Shown piece after piece: positions 51,982 to 63,099 of a DNA stretch of 64,000 bases (its first letter is position 1; the number at the start of each line of letters is the position of its first letter). The translations under genes and the position numbers were made by a program. The DNA is from Hyphomicrobiales bacterium (lineage in GTDB: Bacteria > Pseudomonadota > Alphaproteobacteria > Rhizobiales > Rhizobiaceae): positions 724,432-788,431 of the forward strand of contig UCMS01000006.1 in the NCBI GenBank assembly GCA_900473805.1. Direction: 5' to 3'. Below the pieces are notes generated by a model. That model saw nothing but the letters and a program-made list of their open reading frames with translations, searched no databases and was not told the DNA's origin.

Positions 51982-53928
51982 ATGGACAACCCGAAGACGG
52001 GCAATTTGGAAACGCTCGGCATTGCACCACATGCGGCAGATCCCACAACCGCCACCAGGATCTCCGGGCGCACTCTGCTGATCTTGATCGGGGTCGCGGT
52101 CATCCTCAAGGTCGGCCAGGATATTCTGGTTCCCCTCGCACTTGCCCTTTTGCTGACCTTCGCTCTCGCGCCCATCGTTTCGTTTCTGCGCAAACGCGCC
52201 GTCCCGAAAATCGTCGCCGTCATCTTCGCCGTGGTCTCCGCCTTCTGTGCCATCGCGCTCTTCAGCTTCATCATGGCCACCCAGGTGGCGAACCTGGCGT
52301 CCAACATTCCGACCTATCAGCGCAATATCGTCGAGAAGGTCCAGGCACTGCGGGATGCGGGATCCGGCAACGGCGTGATCGAGCACCTGAGCCGCGTGGC
52401 CGAGCGAATCGGTTCGGAACTGCAGATCAACGCCGACCAGAGCCGGGAAAGCGCGGTGCCGCCGGTGGTCGATCGCGATCCGATGCCCGTCGAGATCATC
52501 ACCCGCACCAATCCGATCAGGACACTGGGCAATCTCATCCTGCCGCTGATCAGCCCATTTGCCACCGCCGGTCTCGTGGTCGTGCTCGTCGTCTTCATGT
52601 TGCTCGAGCGAGAGGACTTGCGGGATCGTTTCATCCGCCTGGTCGGTCTCGGCGATCTCCATCGAACCACCTCGGCACTGCAGGACGCCGGCCGGCGCGT
52701 CGGCAGGTATCTGCTGATGCAACTCGTCGTGAACACGCTCTACGCGATCCCCATCACGCTCGGTCTCTGGGTTCTCGGCATACCGAACGCCATCCTCTGG
52801 GGGCTTCTCACACTCGTCCTCCGCTTCGTGCCCTATATCGGTCCGATCGTCGGCATGGTGCTGCCGCTGTTCCTGGCGCTGGCCATTGCGCCCGGCTGGT
52901 CGCTTGTCCTTTGGGTGGCTGCGCTCTTTGCCACCATCGAACTGATCAGCAACAACATGATCGAGCCGTGGCTCTACGGCTCTCACACCGGCCTCTCCCC
53001 GCTGGCGATCATCATCTCGGCGATCTTCTGGTCCTGGCTTTGGGGTCCGCTGGGCTTGATGCTGTCGACCCCGCTGACGGTCTGTCTCGTGGTGCTCGGT
53101 CGCCACGTGCCGCAGTTCGCCTTTCTCGATGTGCTGCTCGGCAACGAGGCCGTACTCGAACCGCATGAGAAGCTGTATCAGCGCCTCCTCGCCGGCGATC
53201 CGAGCGAAGCCACCGAGAACGCCGAGGAATATCTGGAGGAAGAATATCTCGCGGACTATTACGAAAAGGTCGGACTGCCGGCACTTCTCCTGGCGGAACT
53301 CGACCGACAGCGCGGCGTGATGACCGAACGGCAGTTGCACATGTTCTCCGCCAACTGCCGCGCCCTCGTCGACAATCTGTCCTACATCGCCGAGGAAGAA
53401 GAAAACGAAGAGGTTCCCATCGAAACCGGAGGTGAGGAAACTGGCGTCGAGAAGGCAGAAGCATGGCCGACGGGCGAGGGACGATCGGTCTTGTCCATGG
53501 GAGGCCGGGGCGAGATGGACGACGCCGCAGCCGCCATGCTCGCCCAGGTTCTCGAGGTCGAGGGTGCAACCGTCAGGATCGGCAGCCACGCGGATCTGAT
53601 GGCACGCACCACCGTACCGCAGCAGATGGAAGGAGTGGAGACCGTCGTCGTGACGTTCCTGAACGGCAGTTCCAAGGCCCATGCGCGCCTCATCGTTCGC
53701 CGCATCAAGCGCCTGAAGGCGGACCTGCGGGTCGGCATTCTGATCCCGCTCGCCAACGGCGTCGACAATCCGCGCATCGAGCCTTCTGAAATCGGCGCCG
53801 ATTTCGTCTGTCAGACACTGCCGAAAACGATCGAGCAGGCATTGACCGCAGCCCCTGCCGTTTTGCTGCAGGTTCCGCTGCGCAAGGCGTCCCGCCCCCG
53901 CGTGCGCCTGGTGAAGACAGTCGTCTGA
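51982..53928 (+). CDS. AI-2E-family (PerM-like) permease with long C-terminal extension
   Basis: A 648-residue protein. The first 370 residues form the AI-2 exporter/PerM membrane region (LLILIGVAVILKVGQDILVPLALALLLTFALAPIVSFLRKR; LWGLLTLVLRFVPYIGPIVGMVLPLFLALAI). The last 260 residues are hydrophilic, with acidic stretches (NAEEYLEEEYLADYYEKVG; EEEENEEVPIETGGEE) and a beta-alpha pattern near the end (TVVVTFLNGSSKAHARLIVRRIKRLKADLRVGILIP). Ordinary family members are about 350-400 residues, so the C-terminal domain is extra. Family members export signals or act as sodium/proton antiporters; this one is unassigned. Confidence 0.88.
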   Translation: MDNPKTGNLETLGIAPHAADPTTATRISGRTLLILIGVAVILKVGQDILVPLALALLLTFALAPIVSFLRKRAVPKIVAVIFAVVSAFCAIALFSFIMATQVANLASNIPTYQRNIVEKVQALRDAGSGNGVIEHLSRVAERIGSELQINADQSRESAVPPVVDRDPMPVEIITRTNPIRTLGNLILPLISPFATAGLVVVLVVFMLLEREDLRDRFIRLVGLGDLHRTTSALQDAGRRVGRYLLMQLVVNTLYAIPITLGLWVLGIPNAILWGLLTLVLRFVPYIGPIVGMVLPLFLALAIAPGWSLVLWVAALFATIELISNNMIEPWLYGSHTGLSPLAIIISAIFWSWLWGPLGLMLSTPLTVCLVVLGRHVPQFAFLDVLLGNEAVLEPHEKLYQRLLAGDPSEATENAEEYLEEEYLADYYEKVGLPALLLAELDRQRGVMTERQLHMFSANCRALVDNLSYIAEEEENEEVPIETGGEETGVEKAEAWPTGEGRSVLSMGGRGEMDDAAAAMLAQVLEVEGATVRIGSHADLMARTTVPQQMEGVETVVVTFLNGSSKAHARLIVRRIKRLKADLRVGILIPLANGVDNPRIEPSEIGADFVCQTLPKTIEQALTAAPAVLLQVPLRKASRPRVRLVKTVV

Positions 53929-54045
53929 TAATGATGGACAGCCGACGCGTTGCCGGCGCATGCAATCGCCGCATCTTGGTTGTCTTTCGCCCGAAGAAGC
54001 TTATCTTCGGTTCATGACATCGTCCGACTCGACAGCAAGCATCTG

Positions 54046-54528
54046 ATGGTCTGGATCGCAACTTTACTGGCGCTGATCACCATCCTTCTTCTGCGCAATC
54101 GCATTCTGGCGATCGGGTTGGCGGTGATAATCGCGATCGCCGCGACTGTGGTATGGTTTTTCACGGCCGAGAATTCCGCACGTCAAAGCAATGAGGCGGC
54201 CGCCGTCGCGGTTCGCGCGGTTGCAGATCCGACGATCTGCGTCGACCCCGGGCTGCCCGTGGCCGTCTTTTTCACGAACAACGCAGACAAAGCGATTACA
54301 CGGCTTTCCTTCGATCTGATCGGCATGCCGCGCGGCCAGTCGACGGTCGCCTATCGGGGTTACCTGCGGGACGACCAGATCGTCGCATCGGGACAGACCG
54401 TGACGCGCTGTTATGCCCTGCTCTTCCATGGCTTCGCCCATCCGCGTCCGGCCATCGTCGATGCAACCAAATATGACTGGACCGCCCGGATTTCGCTGCT
54501 CGAATTCGGCAGCGGCCCATCTTCCTGA
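54046..54528 (+). CDS. uncharacterised membrane-anchored protein
   Basis: A 160-residue protein with two adjacent hydrophobic segments at the N-terminus (WIATLLALITILLLRNRILAIGLAVIIAIAATVVWFF), then a beta-rich periplasmic part (TICVDPGLPVAVFFTNNADKAITRLSFDLIGMPRGQSTVAYRGYLRDDQIVASGQTVTRCYALLF) with two Cys that could pair. ATG 54046 is a compromise, as no strong ribosome binding site is visible. No family is recognised. It lies 117 bases after the AI-2E permease gene on the same strand. Confidence 0.7.
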   Translation: MVWIATLLALITILLLRNRILAIGLAVIIAIAATVVWFFTAENSARQSNEAAAVAVRAVADPTICVDPGLPVAVFFTNNADKAITRLSFDLIGMPRGQSTVAYRGYLRDDQIVASGQTVTRCYALLFHGFAHPRPAIVDATKYDWTARISLLEFGSGPSS

Positions 54529-54559
54529 TCCGCCGGCTTGCCGCTCCCCCCAAACACCG

Positions 54560-56395
<1,836 letters not shown>

Positions 56396-56439
56396 ATCCC
56401 GTTCCCCTGTTTTTGTTCGTGTCGAGATGTGGTGTCGGC

Positions 56440-57603
56440 TCAGGCGGCGAGCGCCGTCTCCGCCAGCGTCACCCAATAGCTGATGCCATAAGGGATAGCC
56501 TCGTCGTTGAAGTCGTAAGCCGAGTTGTGCAGATTGGCCGTATCGCCGTTGCCGATGAAGACGAAGGAGCCTGGCCGCGCTTCGAGCATGTACGAAAAAT
56601 CCTCCGCCCCCATGGCCGGCGGAAACTCGTCGCTGACGGCCTGATCGCCCGCCACCTTGCGCATGATATCGAGTGCAAAGGCCGTCTCGGCAGCATGATT
56701 GAAGGTGACGGGATAGCCGCGGTGGTAGCTGACCTGCGCCTGCGCGCCCATGGCCATGGCAATCCCGGTCGCAATCTCCTTGATGCGGCTTTCAGCCATG
56801 TCGCGCAGCTCCGGAAGCAAGGTGCGCACGGTCCCGGAGAGCTTCACCCCGTCGGGAATGACATTGTAGGCATCGCCGCCATGGATCTTCGTCACGGTCA
56901 CCACGACCGACTTTAGCGGATCCGTCTCGCGCGCCGCGATCGACTGCAAGGCGACGACCACCTGGGCCGCCGCCAGCACCGGATCGATCGATTTGTGTGG
57001 CTGGGCGGCATGGCCGCTGCGGCCGTTGATCTGGATGTCGAACTGGTCGGCCGCAGCCATGATCGAGCCCTTGCGGGTGGCGAAAGTGCCGATAGCCATG
57101 CCCGGATGATTGTGCATGCCGTAGACTTCGGAAATGGCGAAATCCTCCATCAACCCGTCGCGGACCATTTCGCGGGCGCCGCCGCCACCCTCTTCGGCGG
57201 GCTGGAAGATCACGGCGATCGAGCCCTTGAAATTGCGCGTCTCGGCAAGATGCTTGGCCGCGCCGAGCAGCATGGCGGTATGCCCGTCATGGCCGCAGGC
57301 ATGCATCTTGCCAGGCGTCTTCGACGACCAGGCCTTGCCGGGAACCTCGTGGATCGGCAGCGCATCCATGTCGGCGCGGAAGCCGATGACCGGACCGTCG
57401 CCCCGATTGCCCTTGATGATCCCGACCACACCCGTGCGGCCGATGCCGGTTTTCACGAGGTCGCAACCGAATTCCTTCAGCTTTTCCGCCACGAATGCCG
57501 CCGTGCCATGCACGTCGAACAGGAGTTCCGGATGCTGGTGCAGGTGCCGCCGCCATTCGGCGACCTCCGGCTGAAGCTCGCTGGCGCGGTTGATGACGGG
57601 CAT
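56440..57603 (-). CDS. M20-family amidohydrolase (hippurate hydrolase/IAA-amino-acid hydrolase-like)
   Basis: A 387-residue metallo-amidohydrolase. Metal ligands are in HACGHDGHTAMLLGAAKHL, the catalytic Glu in FQPAEEGGGGAREMV, and the C-terminal ligand in GAEDFSYMLEARPG; GRSGHAAQPHKSIDP marks the dimerisation domain. It removes acyl groups from N-acyl amino acids. It lies directly upstream of the fused ATPase gene on the same strand (44 bases), linking uptake of an acylated amino acid or peptide to its hydrolysis; the substrate is inferred. Confidence 0.92.
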   Translation of the reverse strand: MPVINRASELQPEVAEWRRHLHQHPELLFDVHGTAAFVAEKLKEFGCDLVKTGIGRTGVVGIIKGNRGDGPVIGFRADMDALPIHEVPGKAWSSKTPGKMHACGHDGHTAMLLGAAKHLAETRNFKGSIAVIFQPAEEGGGGAREMVRDGLMEDFAISEVYGMHNHPGMAIGTFATRKGSIMAAADQFDIQINGRSGHAAQPHKSIDPVLAAAQVVVALQSIAARETDPLKSVVVTVTKIHGGDAYNVIPDGVKLSGTVRTLLPELRDMAESRIKEIATGIAMAMGAQAQVSYHRGYPVTFNHAAETAFALDIMRKVAGDQAVSDEFPPAMGAEDFSYMLEARPGSFVFIGNGDTANLHNSAYDFNDEAIPYGISYWVTLAETALAA

Positions 57604-57922
57604 GAAGGACCTCTTTTAGTCGTTGTTCCCTGCGGGATTTAGCGCATACTGTTTCTTCGATCCTCCACTTTGGCAAGCCGGAATTTTCCGTCTTGCATGG
57701 AAATTAGGCGTGTGGTTACATGGCCTAAATTTTAACCAGCCCGACTGAGGACAGCCTTATCGGGAGCGGCTTACGCACCCCGAAATTCTCCCGTATTATG
57801 CGAATTTTTTGAGAAAATCCAAGAAGATAGACGGTTGACATTTGCTTCAGCCACGGGCCTCATCACAGGCTGGGAGCGGCAACGACCGCGCCTGAAAAAA
57901 CAAGAACTGGGGAATGAGCACA
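57604..57922. promoter_or_regulatory. divergent promoter region of the peptide-type transport locus
   Basis: This 319-base gap separates the M20/ATPase operon (leftward) from the binding protein and permeases (rightward). A TTGACA box at 57835-57840 faces right, but no convincing -10 element follows at the usual spacing. An imperfect inverted repeat AATTTTCC ... GGAAATT lies at about 57682-57706. The stretch is visibly richer in A/T than its neighbours. No small gene or RNA was recognised. Confidence 0.4.
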
Positions 57923-59629
57923 ATGAACAAACGGAACTGGATTCTGGCGGCCTCGGCTGCCGCCTTTGCCCTGTCGAGCGTCCCGGCCCTGGCCGAGCGC
58001 GGCACGGATGGCGACCTGAAGATCATCTTCTGGCAGGCCGTCTCGACCATGAACCCCTATCTTTCGGGTGGCACCAAGGAAGTGTATGCGGCCTCCATGG
58101 TCATCGAACCGCTGGCCCGCTACGACGAGACCGGCACGCTGGTGCCCATGCTCGCCGCCGAGATCCCGACCGTCGAAAACGGCGGTGTCGCGGCCGACCT
58201 GAAGAGCATCACCTGGAAGCTGAAGCCCGACCTCAAGTGGTCCGACGGCTCGGCAGTAACGGCCGACGACGCGATCTTCACCTGGAAATACTGCACCGCC
58301 CCGGACGGCGGCTGCGCTCAAGGAGCGTATTTCGAAGGTGTGAGCAATGTCGAGGCCGTCGATGCCTCGACCATCAAGGTCACCTTCGCTGAGCCGAAGC
58401 CTTATCCCTACAGTGCCTTCGTCGGCGCTCAGTCGCCGATCCTTCAGGCAGCGCAATTCAAGGATTGCCTGGGCGCCAAGGCGCCGGAATGCACCACCGC
58501 CAATTTCGGCCCCATCGGCACCGGCCCCTTCGTCGTCAAGGAATTCAAGGCCAACGACGTCGTGACGTTCGAGGCCAACCCGAACTATCGCGATCCGGCC
58601 AAGCCCGCCTTCGCCTCGGTCACACTGAAGGGTGGCGGTGACGCGGCGTCTGCCGCTCGCTCGGTACTCGAAACAGGTGAATTCGACTATGCCTGGAACA
58701 TGCAGGTCGAGCCCGAAATCCTCGCCCAGATGATGGCCGCCGGCAAGGGCAAGATCGAAGTCGCCTTCGGCACCCAGGTGGAGCGTATCGACATCAACCC
58801 CTACGGTGTCGACCCCTCGCTCGGCGACAAGCGCTCGACCAAGGAAGCAGGCCCGCATCCGGCGCTCTCCGACCCGGCCGTACGCCGCGCGCTCTCTATC
58901 GCCATCGATCGCGACATCATCGACGAAGCCGGTTACGGCGACAACGGCAAGCCGACCTGCAACATCCTGCCGGCTCCGGACATCTACGTCTCGACCGCCG
59001 TCGACTGGTGCCTGAAGCAGGACGTCGAAGGCGCCAACAAGCTGCTCGACGATGCCGGCTGGAAGATGGGTTCCGACGGTATCCGCGAGAAGAACGGCGT
59101 GAAGCTCTCCTTCCTCTACCAGACCTCGACCAACTCCGTCCGCCAGGGCACCCAGGCGCTGGTCAAGGACATGTGGAGCCAGATCGGCGTGTCCGTCGAA
59201 CTGCGCAACGTTTCCGCCAACGTCTTCTTCGGCGGTGATCCGGCCTCTCCGGACACCTTCCAGAAGTTCTATGCCGACATCCAGATGTACACCAACAACT
59301 TCGATGGCACGGACCCGGAGAAGTACATGGCCGGCTGGATGTGCGACAAGATCCCGAGCCCGGCCACCGGCTGGCAGGGTGAAAACATCGTCCGCTACTG
59401 CAACCCGGACTACGACAATCTCGTCAAGGAACTCGGCAAGACCGGCGAACTCGAAAAGCGTGCCGAAATCGCCAAGAAGCTGAACGACATGCTCTCCAAC
59501 GATGTCGCCCAGATCCCGCTGATCCACCGCGGTCAGCCCTCGGCTGTCAACAACACGCTTGCAGGCGTGAAGATGAACGCCTGGGACTCCGAACTCTGGA
59601 ACGTCGCCGACTGGTCGCGCGCCAAGTAA
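57923..59629 (+). CDS. peptide-type periplasmic binding protein (SBP_bac_5)
   Basis: A 568-residue family-5 solute-binding protein. Signal peptide MNKRNWILAASAAAFALSSVPALA, mature end near ERGTDGDLK. The mature part has LNPYLSGG-like sequence (STMNPYLSGGTKEVY), WKLKPDLKWSDGSAVTADDAIFTWKYC, the family signature VRRALSIAIDRDIIDEAGYG, and several Cys. ATG 57923 has GGGGA nine bases upstream; ATG 57914 is an alternative. It is expressed apart from its ATPase, with a hairpin directly downstream. Confidence 0.93.
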   Translation: MNKRNWILAASAAAFALSSVPALAERGTDGDLKIIFWQAVSTMNPYLSGGTKEVYAASMVIEPLARYDETGTLVPMLAAEIPTVENGGVAADLKSITWKLKPDLKWSDGSAVTADDAIFTWKYCTAPDGGCAQGAYFEGVSNVEAVDASTIKVTFAEPKPYPYSAFVGAQSPILQAAQFKDCLGAKAPECTTANFGPIGTGPFVVKEFKANDVVTFEANPNYRDPAKPAFASVTLKGGGDAASAARSVLETGEFDYAWNMQVEPEILAQMMAAGKGKIEVAFGTQVERIDINPYGVDPSLGDKRSTKEAGPHPALSDPAVRRALSIAIDRDIIDEAGYGDNGKPTCNILPAPDIYVSTAVDWCLKQDVEGANKLLDDAGWKMGSDGIREKNGVKLSFLYQTSTNSVRQGTQALVKDMWSQIGVSVELRNVSANVFFGGDPASPDTFQKFYADIQMYTNNFDGTDPEKYMAGWMCDKIPSPATGWQGENIVRYCNPDYDNLVKELGKTGELEKRAEIAKKLNDMLSNDVAQIPLIHRGQPSAVNNTLAGVKMNAWDSELWNVADWSRAK

Positions 59630-59638
59630 TGCCCTCAG

Positions 59639-59670
59639 CGCCGGGCCCGCCTCCAACGGCGGGCCTGGCG
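59639..59670 (+). terminator. hairpin between binding protein and permease genes
   Basis: A 13-bp stem with one G-T pair (core GGCCCGCC/GGCGGGCC) and a six-base loop, followed by TTCGCATTTTT, lies ten bases after the binding-protein stop. It probably causes partial termination or protects the 3' end, giving more binding protein than permease. Confidence 0.7.
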
Positions 59671-59704
59671 TTCGCATTTTTGCCGACAGTCTGGAGACCA
59701 GCCG

Positions 59705-60715
59705 ATGTTCACCTTCACCGTTCGGCGACTGCTGTTCGCAGTTCCGACGCTCCTGGCCATCAGTTTCATCATTTTCGCCCTGCTCGATCTCGCCCCGAGC
59801 GATCCGCTGAGCGACCTGCCGCTGACCATTCCGCCGGAAGTGCGCGAGCAGATCCGTGCCGCCATGGGCCTCGATCAGCCTTTCATCATCCGCTACATGA
59901 AATGGCTGCAGCAGTTCTTCATCAATGAACCGCTCAACATCTTCGAACAGATCACCGGCATCACGGTCGGCACCGGCGAGCGCATGCGCGTCCTCTCCTG
60001 GGCGACCCGCAGCCCCGTGGTCGACCTGATCGTCCAGCGCCTGCCGCAGACGCTCTGGGTCGTCGGTCTCTCCTACCTCTTCGGCGTCCTGATCGCGATC
60101 CCGATCGGCGTCATCTCCGCCTATCGCCAGTATTCCTGGTTCGACCAGATCGGCACCTTTGTCTCGATGGTCGGCTATTCCGTCCCCACCTTCTTCACTG
60201 GCGTCCTGCTAATCGTGATCTTTTCCTCCTGGCTGCAGTGGTTTCCATCGATCTACGACACCACGCTGGTGGTCAACAGCTGGGAAAGCTTCGTCCTTCA
60301 GGTGAAGCAGATGTTCCTGCCTGTCCTGGTGCTGACCCTCTTCAACGTCTCGCAGATCAGCCGCTTCGTGCGCGCTTCCATGCTCGACAACCTGAACATG
60401 GATTATGTCCGCACGGCACGCGCCAAGGGCGTCAAGGAAAAGGTCGTGCTCCTGGTGCATGTGCTGCGCAACAGCCTGATCCCTGTCGTGACAGTGATCG
60501 CGCTCGGCGTGCCCACAATCTTCTCCGGTGCCATCATCACCGAACAGGTGTTTCGCGTGAACGGCCTCGGCCAGCTGCTGATCACCGCAATCCAGGGCGC
60601 AGATATCCCGCTCGTGCAGACGCTCACCTTCATCTTCGCGATCCTGATCGTGCTCTTCAACCTGATTGCCGACGTTCTCTACGGCATTCTCGATCCGAGG
60701 ATCCGTTATGACTGA
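59705..60715 (+). CDS. DppB/OppB-like ABC transporter permease
   Basis: A 336-residue inner-membrane protein with about six helices. The N-terminal MFTFTVRRLLFAVPTLLAISFIIFALLDLAPSDPLSDL and the EAA-type loop NMDYVRTARAKGVKEKVVLLVHVLRNSLIPVV are typical. It overlaps the next permease gene by eight bases. Forms the transport channel with the OppC-like protein. Confidence 0.94.
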   Translation: MFTFTVRRLLFAVPTLLAISFIIFALLDLAPSDPLSDLPLTIPPEVREQIRAAMGLDQPFIIRYMKWLQQFFINEPLNIFEQITGITVGTGERMRVLSWATRSPVVDLIVQRLPQTLWVVGLSYLFGVLIAIPIGVISAYRQYSWFDQIGTFVSMVGYSVPTFFTGVLLIVIFSSWLQWFPSIYDTTLVVNSWESFVLQVKQMFLPVLVLTLFNVSQISRFVRASMLDNLNMDYVRTARAKGVKEKVVLLVHVLRNSLIPVVTVIALGVPTIFSGAIITEQVFRVNGLGQLLITAIQGADIPLVQTLTFIFAILIVLFNLIADVLYGILDPRIRYD

Positions 60716-61628
60716 AGCTGCCCTCTCCCCGCCGCTCGCCACGCGCCCAAAAAGCGGCGGCTTCTGGCATCAACTCTGGCGCCAGTTCCGCAGACATCCC
60801 GGCGGCGTTGCCGGTCTCGTCGTCTTCGTCTTCATCGTCTTGGCGGTCTTCATCGGCCCCTATATCCACACCATCGACCCGAACAAGATCGACATTCGCG
60901 CCAAGAACCAGGGCCCCTCGCTGCTGCATCCCTTCGGCACCGACAATCTCGGCAAGGACATGCTGGCTCAGGTGCTGGCCGGCGGGCAGATCTCGCTTGC
61001 CGTGGGCATGGCGGCGATGCTGCTGGCGCTGGTGGTGGGGACGCTGGTCGGCGTGCTCTCGGGCTATTCCCGCAAGCTCGACGGCCCGCTGATGCGCTTG
61101 ACGGACCTCTTCCTGGCACTGCCGCTTCTGCCGCTGCTGCTGGTGATCATCATGCTGTTCCGCGACACGCTGCGGGCGGCCTTCGGCCCGGAAACCGGCA
61201 TCTTCATCCTGATCGTCTTCGTCATCGGCATCACCAGCTGGATGCACACGGCCCGCATTGTCAGAGGCGACGTGCTGGCGATCAAGAGCCAGGAATTCAT
61301 CCTGGCGGCGAAGTCGAGCGGCATGCGCGAACACCGCATCATCCTCAAGCACATCCTGCCAAACGTGATGTCCTCGATCATGGTCTCGGCGACGCTCGGC
61401 ATCGCCACCGCCATCATCACCGAATCCGCGCTGTCGTTCCTGGGCCTCGGCTTCCCGCCCGACTTCCCCACCTGGGGCCGCCTTCTCTTCGACGGCGCCA
61501 ACTTCCTGCAGATCAACCCTTCGCGCGTCCTCTGGCCGGGCCTGGCGATCTCGCTGACTGTGCTGAGCGTGAACTATATCGGGGATGCGATCAGGGATGC
61601 GCTGGATCCGAAGGCGTTGAAGCATTGA
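60708..61628 (+). CDS. DppC/OppC-like ABC transporter permease
   Basis: A 306-residue permease. After a cytoplasmic N-terminus (FWHQLWRQFRRHPGGVAGLVVFVFIVLAV) come the OppC features DPNKIDIRAKNQGPSLLHPFGTDNLGKDMLAQVLAGG and the EAA loop SQEFILAAKSSGMREHRIILKHILPNV. ATG 60708 begins inside the previous gene (overlap TATGACTGA). Last gene of the rightward transport operon; the A/T-richer cassette begins 88 bases later. Confidence 0.94.
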   Translation: MTEAALSPPLATRPKSGGFWHQLWRQFRRHPGGVAGLVVFVFIVLAVFIGPYIHTIDPNKIDIRAKNQGPSLLHPFGTDNLGKDMLAQVLAGGQISLAVGMAAMLLALVVGTLVGVLSGYSRKLDGPLMRLTDLFLALPLLPLLLVIIMLFRDTLRAAFGPETGIFILIVFVIGITSWMHTARIVRGDVLAIKSQEFILAAKSSGMREHRIILKHILPNVMSSIMVSATLGIATAIITESALSFLGLGFPPDFPTWGRLLFDGANFLQINPSRVLWPGLAISLTVLSVNYIGDAIRDALDPKALKH

Positions 61629-61716
61629 GGGGGTGTCGCTTTTGATGGCCTATTCAACGCCACACACCGATGATAGATTGTTGTAGCTAAACCTAGAGAA
61701 CAAACGGGAGTTGAAC

Positions 61717-62439
61717 GTGAGTGATTTCTCCGATGCTGACAGAGACAAAGCGCGGGAGATAATCAACAGACTACACGAGGGCGAAGATTATTTCCCCGAA
61801 GGTGAGTCTGGTCTGTCAGTTGAAGATATCGAGAACGATTTCATAGAATTTTCAAATGAAGCATCTCTCGTTGAGATGTACACAGGGCAGTTTCCAGTGC
61901 TGGAAGTCAAAGGAGGAGCCAAGATTCCGGTTTCCCTGTATCACTCAATTGCTAAAAACATAATTGGCCGGCACCTGTTGTTAGACGAGTTTCTTTTTTC
62001 AGGGCCCGCATTCTTAAGAAGATACGACGCTCAATACACACTCATTCCAGTGAAGAAAGCGCGAGAAAACTTCAAAAAACTAGCCACTGATTTTCTTGCG
62101 GAACGCATATCGGCGCTACGGCACCGCAGAGAAAAGGAGGACAAGCGAATGGATTCAGAACTACACATGAATCTGTCGCGCGGAGGAACATCAAGCACAG
62201 TTCCTGGATGCCAATTCTCTGTCATCACCAAATCTAGCGGACTCTCAACTTATTGGTCGGGTGCCTATTACATTAATCCAAATTATCATAAGGCACCCAC
62301 CAGTCCAGCAACTGCGCCACTGCAAGCAGGAACTTACGTATTTGGTGTGAATGGAGGAGCATACGGCAGCCGCGTGAGATGGGACAAAAATAAGGTGTGC
62401 ACGATCCCAGGTTGCAACAGTGTCACCCTACCTTATTGA
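61717..62439 (+). CDS. unknown protein, first gene of an A/T-rich two-gene cassette
   Basis: A 240-residue protein with no recognised family. The first 150 residues are mixed and acidic (SDADRDKAREIINRLHEGEDYF; SVEDIENDFIEFSNEASLVEMYTGQFPVLEVKGGAKIPV), ending in a charged helix (AERISALRHRREKEDKRMDSEL). The last 80 residues look like a beta-rich domain (GCQFSVITKSSGLSTYWSGAYYINPNYHKAPTSP, QAGTYVFGVNGGAYGSRVRWDK) with three Cys (PGC, KVC, PGC). No signal peptide or membrane helix. GTG 61717 has GGGAG six bases upstream. Base composition is unlike its neighbours (26 of 60 G+C in 62221-62280 against 40 of 60 in 61381-61440), suggesting transfer. It is eight bases from the next gene. Confidence 0.75.
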   Translation: MSDFSDADRDKAREIINRLHEGEDYFPEGESGLSVEDIENDFIEFSNEASLVEMYTGQFPVLEVKGGAKIPVSLYHSIAKNIIGRHLLLDEFLFSGPAFLRRYDAQYTLIPVKKARENFKKLATDFLAERISALRHRREKEDKRMDSELHMNLSRGGTSSTVPGCQFSVITKSSGLSTYWSGAYYINPNYHKAPTSPATAPLQAGTYVFGVNGGAYGSRVRWDKNKVCTIPGCNSVTLPY

Positions 62440-62447
62440 GGCACAAG

Positions 62448-63083
62448 ATGAACGTGCAAGATTATGGCCCATTTGCTTCAGTTGTTGCTATAGCAGCTGC
62501 GCTTGTCTCCGTATTCAGCGTGCTGCTGTTGAAATCAGTTGGGCCAACCGCACGATGGAGCTGGCTGGCTGCGGACAAAGCCAGCTTCATCAGCACTGCG
62601 GCAGCGAGAGTTGTATCAGTTGCGATCATCGGCATTACTTTTACCAGCATCAATCAGACCAATTACAAACTCGCGGGAATTGCTGCAATCGGGATCGCAA
62701 TAGCATTCTTCGTGTTTGTGACAATATTCAACAATCAACGCCTCATACACACTTGTGAAGTACCTGAAGTTGCAGCAGATGGAAGCGTAGTAAAGGACAA
62801 GCGAGGCAACCCAAAGCACCGGTCGATAGTTATTGGCACACAAGCCACAATGCGCGCAGCCGCCCGAACTGCTTACGAACAGACGCATGGCGCTGACATT
62901 TGCAAATTCGTCAGCGGCTACGGAGTCAATGAGGTCAACAACCCGGCTAGTGTTTGGGACCGCCAAGAATTGGCCAAGATCTCGACAAGACTCACAACAC
63001 TGCTAACACTGATTTTTCTGTTTGGGGTTCTTGCACTTTATCTTTCCGCGGCAGCGATAGAGATGCATCTCAGAGCTAGCTAA
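62448..63083 (+). CDS. unknown four-helix membrane protein, second gene of the A/T-rich cassette
   Basis: A 211-residue protein. Hydrophobic segments lie near residues 8-31, 52-68, 71-93 and 185-205. Between the third and last is a cytoplasmic stretch of about 90 residues (EVPEVAADGSVVKDKRGNPKHRSIVIGTQATMRAAARTAYEQTHGADICKFVSGYGVNEVNNPASVW). ATG 62448 follows the previous stop by eight bases with GAGG nearby, so the two genes are probably one operon. The membrane topology resembles small toxic or pore-forming effectors paired with a cytosolic sensor, but no homology was recognised and that is conjecture. Confidence 0.75.
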   Translation: MNVQDYGPFASVVAIAAALVSVFSVLLLKSVGPTARWSWLAADKASFISTAAARVVSVAIIGITFTSINQTNYKLAGIAAIGIAIAFFVFVTIFNNQRLIHTCEVPEVAADGSVVKDKRGNPKHRSIVIGTQATMRAAARTAYEQTHGADICKFVSGYGVNEVNNPASVWDRQELAKISTRLTTLLTLIFLFGVLALYLSAAAIEMHLRAS

Positions 63084-63099
63084 GGCCGATGACGAAGAG

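Noticed and set aside
51916..53961. 681-codon frame antisense to the AI-2E permease
   Set aside because: High GC3 keeps this frame open; the translation is His/Arg/Asp-rich and has no family features, whereas the plus strand encodes clear membrane helices.
57863..59677. 604-codon frame antisense to the peptide-binding protein
   Set aside because: The plus frame has a signal peptide and SBP_bac_5 signatures; the antisense frame is a GC3 shadow.
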